A stretch of 64,000 bases of DNA from Rusavskia elegans. Lineage: Eukaryota > Ascomycota > Lecanoromycetes > Teloschistales > Teloschistaceae. Below the pieces are notes generated by a model. That model saw only the letters and a list, made by a program, of their open reading frames with translations, searched no databases and was not told the DNA's origin. Both the position numbers and the translations under genes were made by a program. Location: positions 1-64,000 of the forward strand of contig SAUG01000018.1 of NCBI GenBank assembly GCA_011316305.1, in the 5' to 3' direction. Below are positions 8,973 to 21,743 of this stretch, piece after piece (positions within the stretch are counted from its first letter, which is position 1; each line of letters opens with the position of its first letter).

Positions 8973-11900
8973 TCAAGAAACCACAGTCGGCGCCCCCGAC
9001 ATGGCCAATTCCTTCGCCTCTGCATCGCCTGCTGCACCCACACTCTCATCGACCGGATCGCCGTGGGGATTATCTGCGAATGAAGCACCCGTGTGTCCAC
9101 CATGTTCCTCGGCGTCCACTTCCGCCGTCGTTTTGTTCGATAGCTCCTCGTCATCTTCCTCATCATCATCATCGTCATCCTCAATGACCCGATTCCTCGG
9201 CTTTTGTCTCGTGACCGTCTGTTGTTCCTCGGCATCCCGCATCTCGGTATCACCATCCTCATCATTCGAAGCTTGCCCATTAGTCAACTGTGCGGCAGCT
9301 TGTCGGTCATCCTCCGAATCGCTGTCCACCACCATCTCCTGACTCTTGAATTTATCTTCTTTGCCGGCGCGTCTTGCTAATCTCTTCCTCTTCTTCTTAC
9401 TCTTGGTTGCGCCGCCCTCCTCATTGCTTGAGCCAATGGCGCTACTGGGTTCAGTGCTCTGTGCTTTCTTTTTCTTCCTTGTCTTCTTGATGGCCTTGTC
9501 TTCTGCACCATCTCCTGCTTCTGTGCCGGTGTCCGAATCATCGCCTTTCTTTTTCCTCTTCCCTCCCTTCTTCTTCTTCGTTCTTTTCACCCGTTCACCT
9601 TCTTCGTCGGTCGTATACTCAGCCTCTTCTCTTCTCCTCTCCTCCTCCGTTCTTTTCTCTGCCAGCTCTCTCGATAACTGCGCCATCTTATCTCTCTCTT
9701 CTCGAATCTTCTGCCTCTCGGCTTCTTTTTGCTCTTCCACCCTGCGTCTCTCCTCTTCTCGTCTTCGGATCTCCGCGTCTCGCAACTCCCTTGCTTCCTG
9801 CAGCTTGGCTGCGTTCTTTTCCTCGTACTCTGTCTGGCTCTGCACCGCACGCTCCAGCTGTCGGCGCATGGTGTTGCGACCCATGTTGGCACGTTGTTCG
9901 ATATCGTGTCTTGGATACGGAGGGTTCTTGCTCTGAGCAATTTCTCCAAAGCTCTCAATGGCTTCTTCTAGACCTTCACTGGCCTTGACTACGTCTTCTA
10001 GCGTGCGTTGGGATTCGGGGAGTATGTGGATGAGTTGCGCGAGTTGGATTTGGACGAAAGCGATGTTGAACTGGAAGTGGATTTGCTGCGGAGCTAGGGC
10101 GAGGGCGCGGTGAGAGTAGGAAAGTGCTGTTTTCATGGCAGAGGGCGACTTGTCTTGCTTGCCTTTCAGGAGCCATACTCGGCCAAGGCAGGCAAGGATT
10201 TGGGGATCTGAGGCGCGGTTATGAGCAAGAGCAGCTTCGTACTAAGGTGTGTCAGTCGTCTCCATGAGCGTGGCCTTCAGGGCTGGGCTAGAGCTTACAC
10301 TTTCGATGGATCGGGAATATTGTTTTAGTTCAGCAAAGACATGGCCGAGATTGACGTAGACACTGGGATCCTTGACGGTGTCGCGGATCTTAGAGAATAG
10401 CTGGACAGCAGCTGTGAGATCCTTGCGGTCTTCTACCAAAGCGATGGCGATTCCTTGAGCGGCATATGCGTTCCTTGGGTCAAGTTGCAGCGCCTTGTCA
10501 TAGAACTCCACAGCTTTCTCATACGTTTTCCGTCGCTTCTCCTTGTCTTGGTCTGTGTCCCTTCGCATTTCCCGCGCCGTTGTCAGATAGAGGTTGCCCA
10601 TACCCGTCAAGGAGTAGCGGTCATGTTTGTCGTGATATTGTAAAGTGTGCTTGTAGTGGCGCTGCTCTTGGTCCTCTGCAATATTCGGGGCACGCCTCTT
10701 CGCTTTACTGAGATACCAACCGAACAAAGACCGCACTTCAAGGTTCATTGAATCGGTTTCGTACAGTGCTGCCATTGCCTTCGGGCCATCTTCTGTTGGG
10801 TTTTGGCGTAGCTCAATGTATGCGAGCCGTGTGCGTGCATCGGTGTAGTCCTCATGACGTGCTAGAAGCCCTTCATAGACCTGTTTTGCCTCGTCTAACA
10901 GGCCAGCTGCCTCATAGGTTCGTGCGAGATTGTAGCTGATGGTAGTAACTAAAGCGTCGGTATCAGCACCTTCATCTTTCTCACCCGCTTTCACACACGC
11001 GTTCAAGGCGGTCTGAAAGAACTCCCTCGCTTGGTCGAATCTCTCCGCATTGAAATGGAAGCACCCAATGTCACAAAGTAACTGCGGCGACAATTGCTCC
11101 CGAAGCTTCGCCGCCCAGGCCTCATCAGTGTCAGTTCCATCAGGGGGTTCCTTGTTGGGCATGTCGTTGATGGTCATCTGCTCGACCTGCTGCAGACATT
11201 GCAGAGCCTTGTCGGGATGGTCCGTCTCGTACAAGCGGGCCAGATATACAAGAACGGATGTATCCGGTGTCAATTTCTTCTGAGGATCCTTCCATGCGAG
11301 CCGCACGGCCTCCAGCAAGGTCGTCGCTTTCTTGACTTCGGCAGATTTGTCTTCCTTGATCCCACTAGCTTGGCTTCGGAATACATCCTCAGCATGCAAA
11401 GCTCCTAGGATCATCATTGCCTCCGTGCTCTTTGACTGCTGGATTATTTTCTCAAGCCTAAACTTGGCCCCATCGTAATCCCGCTGGAGAATTTGGATCT
11501 GTACCAAACCAAATCGAGCTGGCAAATAGCCCTTATCCCCTCCGCCCCGTGCCAAATCAGCTTTTTGGTAGAAGTCGTTTGCTTTGGCCAAGTCTGGCCG
11601 CTCTTGGTAATGCTCTTTTCTGGCTAGCAGGTACCAACCATCGCTTGCTACAGCGTTGACATCGGTGTGCTCGATTGCTTTGCGCGCCAGGTTATCGACA
11701 GTGGCCCACGACTTTCGCATCATGAAATAGCTACCAAATGTTGCGCAGGTCAATGGGAGCTCCTTGTCAATTTTGAAAGCCTTTTGTGTGTAAACCGTCA
11801 TTGCCTTCTTGTAGATAGGAACAAAGCTCGGATCGGTAGTGGCATAATGGGAGCTATCGTGGATGTAATACAGGCCGAGAAGTATGTTTGCTATCTTCGA

Positions 11901-12820
11901 ATCTGCGTTCTGGGCCGTGTCAGCGATTTGGCATGTCCTGCAAGAGACGCTCGGCCTACTAGATCCAGAGCTCGTTCCCAGGCTTCTCGAGCTTCCTCCT
12001 TGTGCCCAAGTTGCCAAAGACAGCATCCAATACCTATCCTTGGGTCTGGGTCTTGGAGATGTGGCATCTTGAGCAGGACCTCCTGGTAGCCATCCAAGGC
12101 CTCCGCGTACTTGCCTAGGGAGAAGTATGCTCGAGCTCTTCCTAACGTGGCCATCATGTTTCGTCCCGCGGATACACGCAACGCATCTTCAAAGCACTTG
12201 ATCGACTGCCTCAACGTTTCCACGCGATCTGAAATATCTGGTGCGCCGGGTGCAGCAGCTTTGGAGGGAGGTTGTAGGGATGCACGCAGGAGATAGAGTA
12301 CACCTTTTGCCAGGAAAAGGGGAGGGAATGCCGGATTGATGCGCGACGCTTCATTCAAGCATCCTGTTGCCGCCTGCAAATAGAAATCCTTCAGGCGAGT
12401 CTCGCTCACAGGCTGTCCCTCCGGTAGGACTCGGGGAGCTTCCCGGCTCTTCCAAAGATACAACCAGCAGGTCAAACTCAAGGGCCCTAGCTTTTCTTTA
12501 GGGTTTCCTCTATTCAAAGTACCCAGCCCCTTGCTCAGGATTTCGATGGCATGGTCGACTTTGGCCTGCTTGGCGTATGCGAGGGCGATGACCATCCAGT
12601 AGTGCTTGCCAACACCTTCCTGCTCCAGAAGGGTACATAGCTCTGTTGGATCATCGAGAAGTTCCTCGAGATTGACCTCTACAGCTTCTTCGGCCTCGAG
12701 TCCGGTAACTGGAATGTCGATCTGGGAGGGGATGTCGGAGAAGCGCAAAGCGACAAGTGAGGGATCGTTTGGAAGATGACGGGAGGCCCCATTTGCGTAG
12801 CCATTGAGCAGGGGCGCCAT
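8973..12820 (-). CDS. CTR9: Paf1 complex subunit CTR9 (TPR protein)
   Basis: Scaffold subunit of the nuclear Paf1 complex, which travels with RNA polymerase II and promotes elongation and histone modification. Three exons, 12820-11960, 11909-10299 and 10241-8973, give 1246 residues, normal for fungal CTR9. The two introns are 50 and 57 bases. The protein opens with an acidic segment (EAEEAVEVNLEELL), then carries many tetratricopeptide repeats, for example around LGKYAEALDGYQEVLLKMP, YNLARTYEAAGLLDEAKQVY and VEFYDKALQLDPRNAYAAQG. The last 250 residues are a highly charged coiled coil (REERDKMAQLSRELAEKR) followed by Lys-rich and Asp/Glu-rich tracts, including a seven-Asp run. This charged tail is typical of the family. 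The start MAPLLNGYANG is the first in-frame ATG. Its promoter is shared head to head with alpha-actinin. Confidence 0.92.
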
Positions 12821-13557
12821 GGTGTTCCAATGTCTTGGATTTGACCGTAGGCGGAAACCCGTTTCGAAGGGGATCGGGCCGTTGGAGCGTCAAGTCATAT
12901 ATGATTGGGATCCCAAGCCATAATTCATTGGGTGGTTCGGTCTGTCAATCGTAATGATTGGTGACGAAGGCGTAGACTGGAAATGGTATAAGATTTATTG
13001 CAAGACCCTCTAGCGTTACAATAAATCAAAGACGCGGAATTACGATGGGCTTTGGTAGGGCTGAGCGAGCCGCAGGGTCCGGGGTAATCTGATGAGGGCA
13101 CAAAGGATCAATAGGCATTCGGATAGGTGAGACTCGAATTGACCTACTGATGCTGATGCACCATCTTCAGACACGAACTGAGCTCGACACTGCATACTAC
13201 ATGGCGAGCTGGTGCTCAACAGCAATCCAAGTATGAATCAAGTGCCTGAAGGCTAGGCAGCTACGGATAGAAGTGCCAACCTTTAGATTCCCTCACAGGC
13301 GGATGGAGGGGTTGCTAGGACGGAAGTTGCCGCCAAGTCAATGTTGATAGCCGCCAACCGCACAAGCAAATCAGATGTCAAGCAGACAGGAACAGACTCG
13401 ACTTCCAGCATCCAGTAATAGTGAACAACCCCTTTACTCGCCAGGCATCTTAACTTTAGCTTCATTGCTCTATCGTTGGGTTTCATCATCTGTATATTAT
13501 CCTGCATCCTCATCCTTAATTCCCAGTTGATGCAGCTCCATATGCCCCAATACGGAT
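12821..13557. promoter_or_regulatory. Divergent promoter, CTR9 / alpha-actinin
   Basis: The 737 bp between the two divergent start codons must contain both promoters. I see no intervening coding frame that resembles a protein. No specific factor site stands out. Confidence 0.5.
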
Positions 13558-15764
13558 ATGGGGGTTCTGGGTCAGGAACAGCAGTGGATCACCGTCCAGG
13601 AGAAGACCTTCACCAAGTGGTACGCAATTGGAGCGATTTGACGTCTAGTACCTCTACTGACAGCCTCCCATTCAGGCTCAACTCCAAGATCAACGTCAGA
13701 GAAGTCCATGTCAATGATCTCACTACAGACCTTTCCGATGGAGTGGGTGCAACTTGTCCAATTTGAGCCAACGCGCGGAATTAACGATGCTGCTAGGTCA
13801 ACCTCATCCATCTTCTCGAGATCCTGGGCAACGAATCCCTTGGCCGCTATGCATCAAAACCAAAGCTTCGAGTCCAGAGATTCGAGAATGTCAACAAAGC
13901 ACTCGACTTCATCAAGTCAAGGGGAATCCAGATGACAAACATCGGGGCCGAGGATGTCGTTGACGGGAACAAGAAGATTATCCTCGGCCTGATTTGGACT
14001 CTGATTCTACGCTTCACCATCAGCGACATCAATGAGGAGGGCATGACTGCCAAAGAGGGGCTATTGCTGTGGTGTCAAAGAAAGACTGCCTGCTATGAGG
14101 AGGTTGAAGTCCGAGACTTCTCGGCTAGTTGGAACGATGGACTGGCGTTGTATGCTTCGGGAATGTTCAGCTTGTCGAAGACCACCAGCTGACAACGTTT
14201 CGGTAGTTGTGCTCTCTTGGATATCCATCGGCCTGACCTCATCGATTATGATAATTTGGACAAAAGCGACCACCGAGGAAACATGCAACTTGCTTTCAAT
14301 ATTGCTTCCAAGGAGATTGGTATACCCGACCTTTTGGATGTCGATGATGTCTGTGATGTCGCCAAACCAGACGAACGATCATTGATGACCTACATTGCCT
14401 ACTGGTTCCATGCCTTCTCTCAAATGGAAAGAGTGGAGAATGCAGGACGAAGAGTGGAGAAATTTGTGACCAATATGCAGGGAGCATGGGCGATGCAGAA
14501 TGCTTTCGAAAAGAGGATGACGGAGCTCCTAGACGAGATTCGAACGCAAAGAGAGGAATGGTCAGCGGCTGAGTTCACTGGCACCTATCTTGATGCCAAG
14601 GATCAATCCAATCAATTTTCCTTCTACAAGACAAGTCTCAAAAGGAAGTGGGTCGCTGAGAAGTCAGATCTGGCCGCGTTGCTGGGGAACATCAAGACAA
14701 AGATGAGTACTTACAGGCTTCGACCGTATGAGCCTCCAGAGCATTTGAGGCTAGATGTCCTCGATCGCGAATGGGCGTCCTTAGTGGAGGCTGAGAGGGA
14801 CCGAAGCCAGATTATCAACGAGACAATTCGGGACATCAAGAATGCTCTGAGGCGGTCCTTCGCCGATAAAGCTAACGATTTCGCCCACACTCTCAACACG
14901 TTATCCCTCGCGATATCTGGCCTCGAAGGTGAGATTGATGACCAGTACAGCCACGTCCAACGTCTCAACTCGAACCTCCCGCCACTTGAGTCGTTCCTCT
15001 CCACCCTGTCCACTCTCGATCAACAGTGCTCGGAGGCCAACATCGAAGAGAACGATTTTACGACATACAGCTTTGATGAACTCTCCTACGAACTCTCTCT
15101 CGTCAAGTCCTCCGTCGCCAAGAAGCTGTCTTTCTTGGAAAACCAACTGGTTGCACGGAATATGACGAACCTTACCCCTATCCAACTCGAAGAGTTCGAA
15201 TCGGTATTCCGTCACTTCGACCGCGACCTCAGCAATTCCCTACAAGAAATTGAATTCTCAGCCGCCCTCGCTAGTCTTGGTCTCGTGTACGACGAATCAG
15301 AAATGCACTCCGTCTTCCGCGAGGTCAGCGGCAACAAGAGCAGTGTCGGCTTCGAACAGTTCATCCGGTTCATGGTCAGCGTCACCGAAGATCAGAACAC
15401 CGCCGAACAAGTCTTCCAGAGCTTCAGAGAGGTCGCAGATGGCAAGCCATATGTCACCGAGCTCGATCTACGGCATTCACTGATCCCCGACGAGCTGGTG
15501 GAAGATTTGCTCTCAAGCATGCCGGAACACAAGGGTCCCGATATGCAAGAGGACCGGCATCTCCCCAAGTACGACTACATCAGCTTCATGGGCAACATGA
15601 CACAACCCGCCGTGGCACTACCGCCGCTCCCACGGCCCGCTCGAACGCCGCCATTATCGACATCTAGTGGTCCTGCGGGCAAGGAGAACCAGTCGCCCAA
15701 GAAAGTGGATGGGTCGCCGAGAAAAGGATTCGCGGGTTTGATCAACGGTAATGGCGTATACTGA
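13558..15764 (+). CDS. Alpha-actinin (actin crosslinker)
   Basis: Crosslinks actin filaments, in fungi mainly at the cytokinetic ring (Ain1 family of S. pombe). Exons 13558-13619, 13676-13742, 13797-14149 and 14207-15764 join into 679 residues. The start ATG at 13558 gives MGVLGQEQQWITVQEKTFTKW, the family's usual opening. Two calponin-homology domains follow (residues about 10-120 and 125-235; WLNSKINV, LIHLLEILGNESLGRY, LGLIWTLILRF, FSASWNDGLAFCALLDIHRP). Next comes a spectrin-like helical rod (about 250-510) and an EF-hand-like region (about 525-640; ESVFRHFDRDLSNSLQEIEF, GFEQFIRFMV). The ending KGFAGLINGNGVY is a typical C-terminus. The third intron uses donor GTATGC at 14150, which restores the conserved AFC residues. 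The upstream ATG at 13530 is out of frame. Confidence 0.92.
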
Positions 15765-17880
15765 ACATGGACATAACAACGGAGCGGCCCAGGCGTTTTC
15801 GAAAAGGTCGAAGGGTGGTGGCATATAGTGAACTTTGGAGCGGCGACTGCATTCAGGGAAGGCGTTATTCGCATTATAGGGAAATTTTCTCGGGGCGGTT
15901 GGATAGACGTGGACAACCGTTTATGGGGTCTCGATACGTTCTTCGAGGGGCGTGTGGAAGTATCGTTTTCTTGTAATTGCATTAGGATAGACATAATGTA
16001 ATACCGTCTCCCTCACTGTCATCCGATGGAAGGATGTGGTTAGATGGTTGTGATGCTGGGTCTGTGTTTCTGGCTGGCATTGGATTAGGGATCTGAGATG
16101 TCAAAAACCCTTCTTTCGGGTATAGTTTCGACAACAGAAAAAAGAATCACTCATGCATACGGCCCCTTATATCATAGGAAATCGTATCCAGCTAGTTCAA
16201 TTCCATTCAGTCGATTTATTTGTTTGATTAAACGGATACGCGAGATAGATATCTCGTTCGTATCTATCTAGTAACCCCTTCCCCACGAATACTAACACGA
16301 TATGCGTATATTAACACGACATGAATCACAAGCAATCCTTCATCCCAACCAACGGCGACGAACCTGGCCATCTCCTGGAGCTCTAGATCATCGCTGCAGT
16401 GGCATCTCATCTCACTGATCCCATTTCGATTTCACAGATCACACCGCCACCCACCCAAGAGATAAATTCGACGCTCATTAATGCTTTCTTCCCCTTTTTC
16501 ATTCGGGTGCATACAGTGTTTTCGACCAAGTGATAATGATAGGGATATAAGATGTATGGATAGGGGATGGCAGATGGATCAAATGTATCCCCGTTCTCTG
16601 GAAGAAAGTAGGAAGAAAAGGGGGGATTTATTACGCGACTGGTGTTTAGAACGGTGTTGTTAATGTCTGTTGAGGCGATAAGGTGGGTAAAATGGCTGTT
16701 ATGTTTAGTGGGAGGAGCGTCCGGCAGACCAAACTCTTCACCAACTATTCTCTCCACACATCGTTTGAGATTCGAGCTCCATACCCGATGATGATAAATA
16801 CCGGGGGAGGGGGGTTAATCCGAAAACAGGATATCGTTGTTGGGAGCATTGATGAGAAGGGTATGATAGTGTGTAAGCTGATGAAAACAGCCAAATATAT
16901 GGTGCATACACCATCAATGGACTCTACATTTTAGATCTAAAAGTCTATTTACAGGCTGTTTTTAGGACGCGTAATTTCTTTGCTCATTTCCAGAGTGTTG
17001 AGATCGAACCTACCCGATGTGGGATGATAGCTTTGTTCGAAGTGTACTTTTTTGAAGTGTAGGGACTTTTGACTACCTGGGAAGGGAGTAGAGGGTGTGG
17101 TGGAATTTGGAATTGTAGCTTTGGGTGAAAGGGGTGTTGAATGTGTTATTTGGGATGATGCACATGTATGGCGTGTTTCTCTTTCCAAAAAGATCTTGAG
17201 AGAAGGTGTGAAGAGATTGTGATCGTCTTGTGGGTGTTTGTGACCGTGGTGGGAGGGCGCTGGACCAAGGGAGGCCCGGTCGTTGTTGTAAAGCATCATG
17301 AGAGAAGGCACGGAGGAATTGCACCAGCTACTGGGAGTCTATGACAGCGGTAACAAGGCGCTGGACAGGAAAGGGGGGACAGTCCGCCAAGCCAGCCCAG
17401 GTGAGAGGAAGGTCTCTCGAAGGTCGCGAACCGAGATGGCAAATGGAGATGGCATGTCGATCTGTCCCTAGCAAAAGGAAGAACGCCACTTGGCTGAAAG
17501 GGATTGATCAGCTGCTCATGGGTAGGATGTCAGTGGCGACTAACACACACAATATGGTACTCTGTAGATACGACTAATCCAGGGCACGTTCTCAAAGCAC
17601 AGTCCGAAGGAAGGCGACGCGACGCGACGCTATATCACTGTACTGCTAAAGTCCATGATGAAGGTCAAGATCGACCGATAAGATCCGGCGGCAGAAGGCT
17701 ATTTGTGTTCTGCATCGTAAGTGTCCAGTAGATGTTGTTTGGGATGCAGGTTGTTTTTAGCCGCTAAGATGTTCTAGGCCATGACGGCCTTAAGTTCAGT
17801 TCCTGCGTGGTGACAGGTGGCGTCGGCCTTAAATGCTGTGGTTGCGGCTACTACTTCAATTATCAGTGGACCGCGTGAAT
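15765..17880. other. Gene-poor stretch downstream of alpha-actinin
   Basis: About 2.1 kb without a supportable gene. The first few hundred bases should be the alpha-actinin 3' untranslated region. Short frames on both strands have no recognisable composition or motifs. Confidence 0.45.
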
Positions 17881-17908
17881 AATAATAATAGTAGGGTAAG
17901 GTACTCCG

Positions 17909-18041
17909 TACGGAGGCACCAAAAGTTCAGAATATATGCTAAAAGCCGACCGTACCTTAGCCTACGGTCGCCGGGGCTACCGGGCGCGTACCCTCTGAGA
18001 GCCTTAGCGTGTATTCTGGACTTTTGGTGCCATCCTCCGTA
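17909..18041. mobile_element. MITE-like inverted-repeat element
   Basis: Imperfect terminal inverted repeats of about 35 bases face each other. The left arm (17909-17943) reads TACGGAGG, CACCAAAAGTTCAGAATA, TATGCTAA. The right arm (complement of 18007-18041) reads TACGGAGGATGG, CACCAAAAGTCCAGAATA, CACGCTAA. A second, inner hairpin pairs 17948-17954 with 17963-17969. The element is about 133 bp with no coding capacity, which fits a miniature inverted-repeat transposable element. A target duplication is not clear. The left edge overlaps a TACTCCGTA motif. Confidence 0.65.
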
Positions 18042-20954
18042 GGATGTGCTCAATTCTGGCTCCAGAGGATGCTAAAAGGAGAAAGAGGTGTGCTCGAAGA
18101 TGTTGTCGCATGACGAGTTTGCCAAAAGTAGCACCTCGGCTGTTTCGTGGGACATGGCTGACTCCGCCAAAGAAGTGTTGGATCTGGAGGAGAGCACTGT
18201 GGATCTTGCCAAGCAGGCTTATAGTCTGATCGATTTCCACCTGGCCACTGATCGAATCCAAGGGGCACTGGAGGTTTCCAAGGTTTTCCTAGGCTTTACG
18301 AGGTGTCTCTGGCACCTTGTAATGGTCATCAAACTGCCCCAAGAGTGAGGTCTGGAACAACAACGTCGAAAAGGGACGACTGGATTCTGACATGCACCAT
18401 CTTTAGAGACCGCCAGAAGCGTGCAAAATGCCCAACGAACCATTCCTGCAAGAACAGGAACTCACACGTTCAGCTCTTCCAGTGACAATCGTTTCCAGAA
18501 CGTCGGAGCATGGTGGCAACGGCTTCGGCTGTTGAGGTATTGGGCCCCTGCCCATTGTTGCATGTTCTCGGATTCGGGGAGCTTCATGGTTCGCCGTTTA
18601 ATATCGGCAGCAGTTTCATAATAGCAGGACTGATGTTGTGACGATATGGTGCTGTAGGCGACACAGGCAACCGTGCGTAGGTTTGGTAGCTGCCGTCTTC
18701 TCGCGAGGTGTACCCGGCAGGACGGGTTCCCAAGACTCTCTGGCAGTCCGTGACAAGATTCAAGGGAGATGCTCCCCAGGAATTGATGCAGGATCTTCTG
18801 TCAGATTAGCGATCTTAATAGAAAAGAAACCAATAGGTGACATCAAGTGCTGTGTTCATACTCGACACTAGAAGGTCAGCAAGTTTGTCCGAGCTTTGAA
18901 TGCTCAAGAATGAATGACTTGGTGATGTTCTCGTGTGACAGACCAGCGTGTTCTTACGGTGGCACCCGCGCTTGTTTCTACGGGAAGGATGCCGTTGAAA
19001 GGCGACGACGGCCAGAGCCAGCCACGGGAATAGAGATGCAAATCCAGATGCACACGAGAACAATGGCGAGGCACCGATTGAGAAAGCGTGACTGACTTTT
19101 TCGATTTGACAAGGTTGCTGTCCCAATCGGGCAATACGACGAAGACAAAAGCCGAAAGGGGCATAGCGCTTTGTGCGAGAATGACTTGCAAAGGCTTTCC
19201 GACCATCTGCGCGACATGCGCAAGCCTCAACGCTCAGCCAACGACGAAGATGTGAATAATGAGTGTGTGGAGAGGAGAAGACAGTGTGGCCCGGATCCAA
19301 ATGCTGCGGTCAGGGCATTTGGACCCGTCAGGACGCCCGCCAGTGCCAGGCTTTTGCAAGAGCAAGGGAAAAAGATGCCCTTGTTCGAAGACTTCCCGGA
19401 TGGCTACATGAGTAGAGCATGCAAGGCCAAAACTCTAAAAGGTGACACTACGTACACCCTACGCACGCAACAACGCTGTGATCCGAGTGTCTGCGCGTGG
19501 GATGAGTCGTCCTGTCAGTGGGGAGGACGGGGGAGGGATTGAGAGCAGCTGGGGGTCATATCAAAGAAGAAAGAAAGTCGGTGGTATTCCTGAACAGGGA
19601 TTGAGATGAGAATAATATGGCACACGTGAGCAAGGAGGACGGGACTTGTCGTGCCTGCCTTTTCTGCCAACACAAACTCTGTGATCAATCTTGCATGTGG
19701 CATACTTGGAAACACCAGGAAAGCCCTCGACATAGGTATTGCCGACGTCAGCTCGAAAAAGCCAAGGCCTATCATTGTGCTCGCGGTGATGGCTCACCGC
19801 ATCATCGGAGGGGCTTCCTGTCAAGTCCCGCTGGGAGTGCCCTTAGGCACGTCGGTAGGACGTCGGTCGAGGACTGTTGCTGCTTCCCGTGCAGAGCACA
19901 TTGACTGGCAGCTCAGCGAATGCAAGGATTGGTAATCGAATTCATCATCCGTCTGATCAGTCATCAGCAGTTCTCCACAACTGGTCGGGTGCGCATAGAG
20001 AGAGGACCGACGTTTGCGGTGGCCATGGACTTCGCCTCTCCGATCGAATCAGGCCAAAGTTCAACAACGACTTATTGTTATTGATTATTATTTATTATTG
20101 ACGAGGGACTATCGAGGCTAAAAGAATTAAAAGACGATGGAGTGGCCAATCCCCATCGGCTCGCCTGGGGATTGGGCTGGACCATATTGTCGGTACGCCT
20201 TCCCTGCGACCCTTGCCCCCAGCATCACGCCAAAAGACGAGTCCCGAAGCCCCCGGCGAGCCATGAGCCGTCGATATCATCACACGCAGGGATCTTCCCA
20301 CCTCTACACGCGAGCACCACAGGGGGGACCAAGGTTCAAGGCTTTCCCCAATAGCGGGTCGCGGATGCTCCCAGCACCCTTCCCCTGAGCCTCTCCAGCC
20401 AACCACCTGCTTAGCTGTCAATCCCATCCCAGGCCAAACCTTCCCTGCTATCCCCACAACGGTATGATAGTGCACGCTAGGTCACTCTTTCCCTCCTCCT
20501 GGGTACGAGAATGGCCTCGATCAGCTGTCCCGAAAGATGCAATACATCGTGCAGATTGCAGATGGGCTGCATTTCCTGGTGGCTGTCCCGACTTCGATAG
20601 TGATGCGATACGAGTTCCTGCAGTAGCGACAGCTTATAAGGCCTCCTTTGTGCATTGTTGCACTGCTTTTTGATTGTCCAGGAGTGCCTATCCATCACCA
20701 CATACTCACCACGAGAACAATAGGGCAAAGGAGCCGACGAGGATCAACGGGCACCATCAAAAAGCCCATCACACCCCAAAAGAATATCCGCCTGCTTCCT
20801 CCCACTTCACCGATAACCTTCGCCTCTTTTCTTTTTTTCCCTTAACAACGCTATTGGAAATTCGTTTCGCTCGTCACTGGCCGTCCCTGGTGGGTCCTGG
20901 CATTCTACTTTTCCTTCTCGGTCCCATTGATTGTTGGAAAGACCTGAAGTCCAG
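18042..20954. other. Gene-poor stretch, possible relics
   Basis: No confident gene in about 2.9 kb. One frame from the ATG at 18100 to 18348 (82 codons, MLSHDEFAKSSTSAVSW...) has ordinary protein composition, but no family, splice context or downstream continuation that I can support. It could be a relic next to the MITE-like element. The rest holds only short overlapping frames and simple AT-rich sequence near 20078-20100. Confidence 0.4.
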
Positions 20955-21048
20955 GTATGTGTCAATTGCCTCATTGTCATCAGCTCCAATCACATACATT
21001 CATGGTGCCATAACATGCTTGATCTGTGTCACCATCTTGTATCCCCAG
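20955..21048 (+). other. Probable 5' leader intron of the CRIB gene
   Basis: A 94-base segment starts GTATGT after CCAG and ends ATCCCCAG. It lies about 700 bp upstream of the CRIB-gene ATG, so it could be a spliced leader intron. Nothing here tests this beyond the splice-site pattern. Confidence 0.3.
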
Positions 21049-21743
21049 GAATCAAAAAACGCGGTCATCCAAAAGACGGCTCCTAGCGGCAGCCTTCGAC
21101 TCGCCCTGGACAAGCATCCCAATCCTAATTCCTAAACACCCGTCGCCCGTGCCGCACCACTCGCTGCTCCAGACTGCTTTTGTCGAAATAAAATGCACGT
21201 TCTGTATTTCATTCCGTTGATCGTTGATCACGGTGTGAGCTCCGGCAGGGGGGTCATCAGGATTCTCCCTTTGCTGTCCTATCACTGGATGTTGTCGTCA
21301 AAGGACTGCAATTGATCTCTGGACCCTGTGCCCGTTCTTTGTCCTCGGTCTTCATTCCGATCGTTTCTGTTTCACTCCTTCTCTTTCTCGGGCTCCATGG
21401 AAATTCCTCCTCGCTAACGGCAACATCGTGTCTTAGCTCTTTGATCGGCCCTCCTACTGGCCTAGTCCAGCCGTTGGATCGCTTCAACGCCTCGGAATCT
21501 GACAAGCACAGAACCTAGCATCCTGGAGGTGCCCACTGGGATAGGCTCGGTCCACTCGGTATCTTTATTTGGCCTTGCCAGAGCTCCATAACGCCAGCCC
21601 ACTAAAAGCACGTGCGGCCGGCGCGGTCCCCAGGATACCTATTACCCCATTTCCACCTCGAAGGCCAATTGTTCTTATCGACCTGCTATGCTAGAGCAGT
21701 CTGCCAAGTGCAAGACGACGGCAGAAAGTTTTCTACCACCGCA

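Noticed and set aside
9346..9936. Plus-strand Ser/Leu/Phe-rich frame resembling a membrane protein
   Set aside because: It is the complement of the Lys/Glu-rich tail of CTR9; the composition is a mirror artefact.
16407..17324. Several minus-strand frames after alpha-actinin
   Set aside because: Short, overlapping, without motifs or splice-supported extensions.
20095..20475. Minus-strand 126-codon frame
   Set aside because: Trp/Gly/Arg-rich with no family resemblance; lies in the gene-poor region upstream of the CRIB gene.
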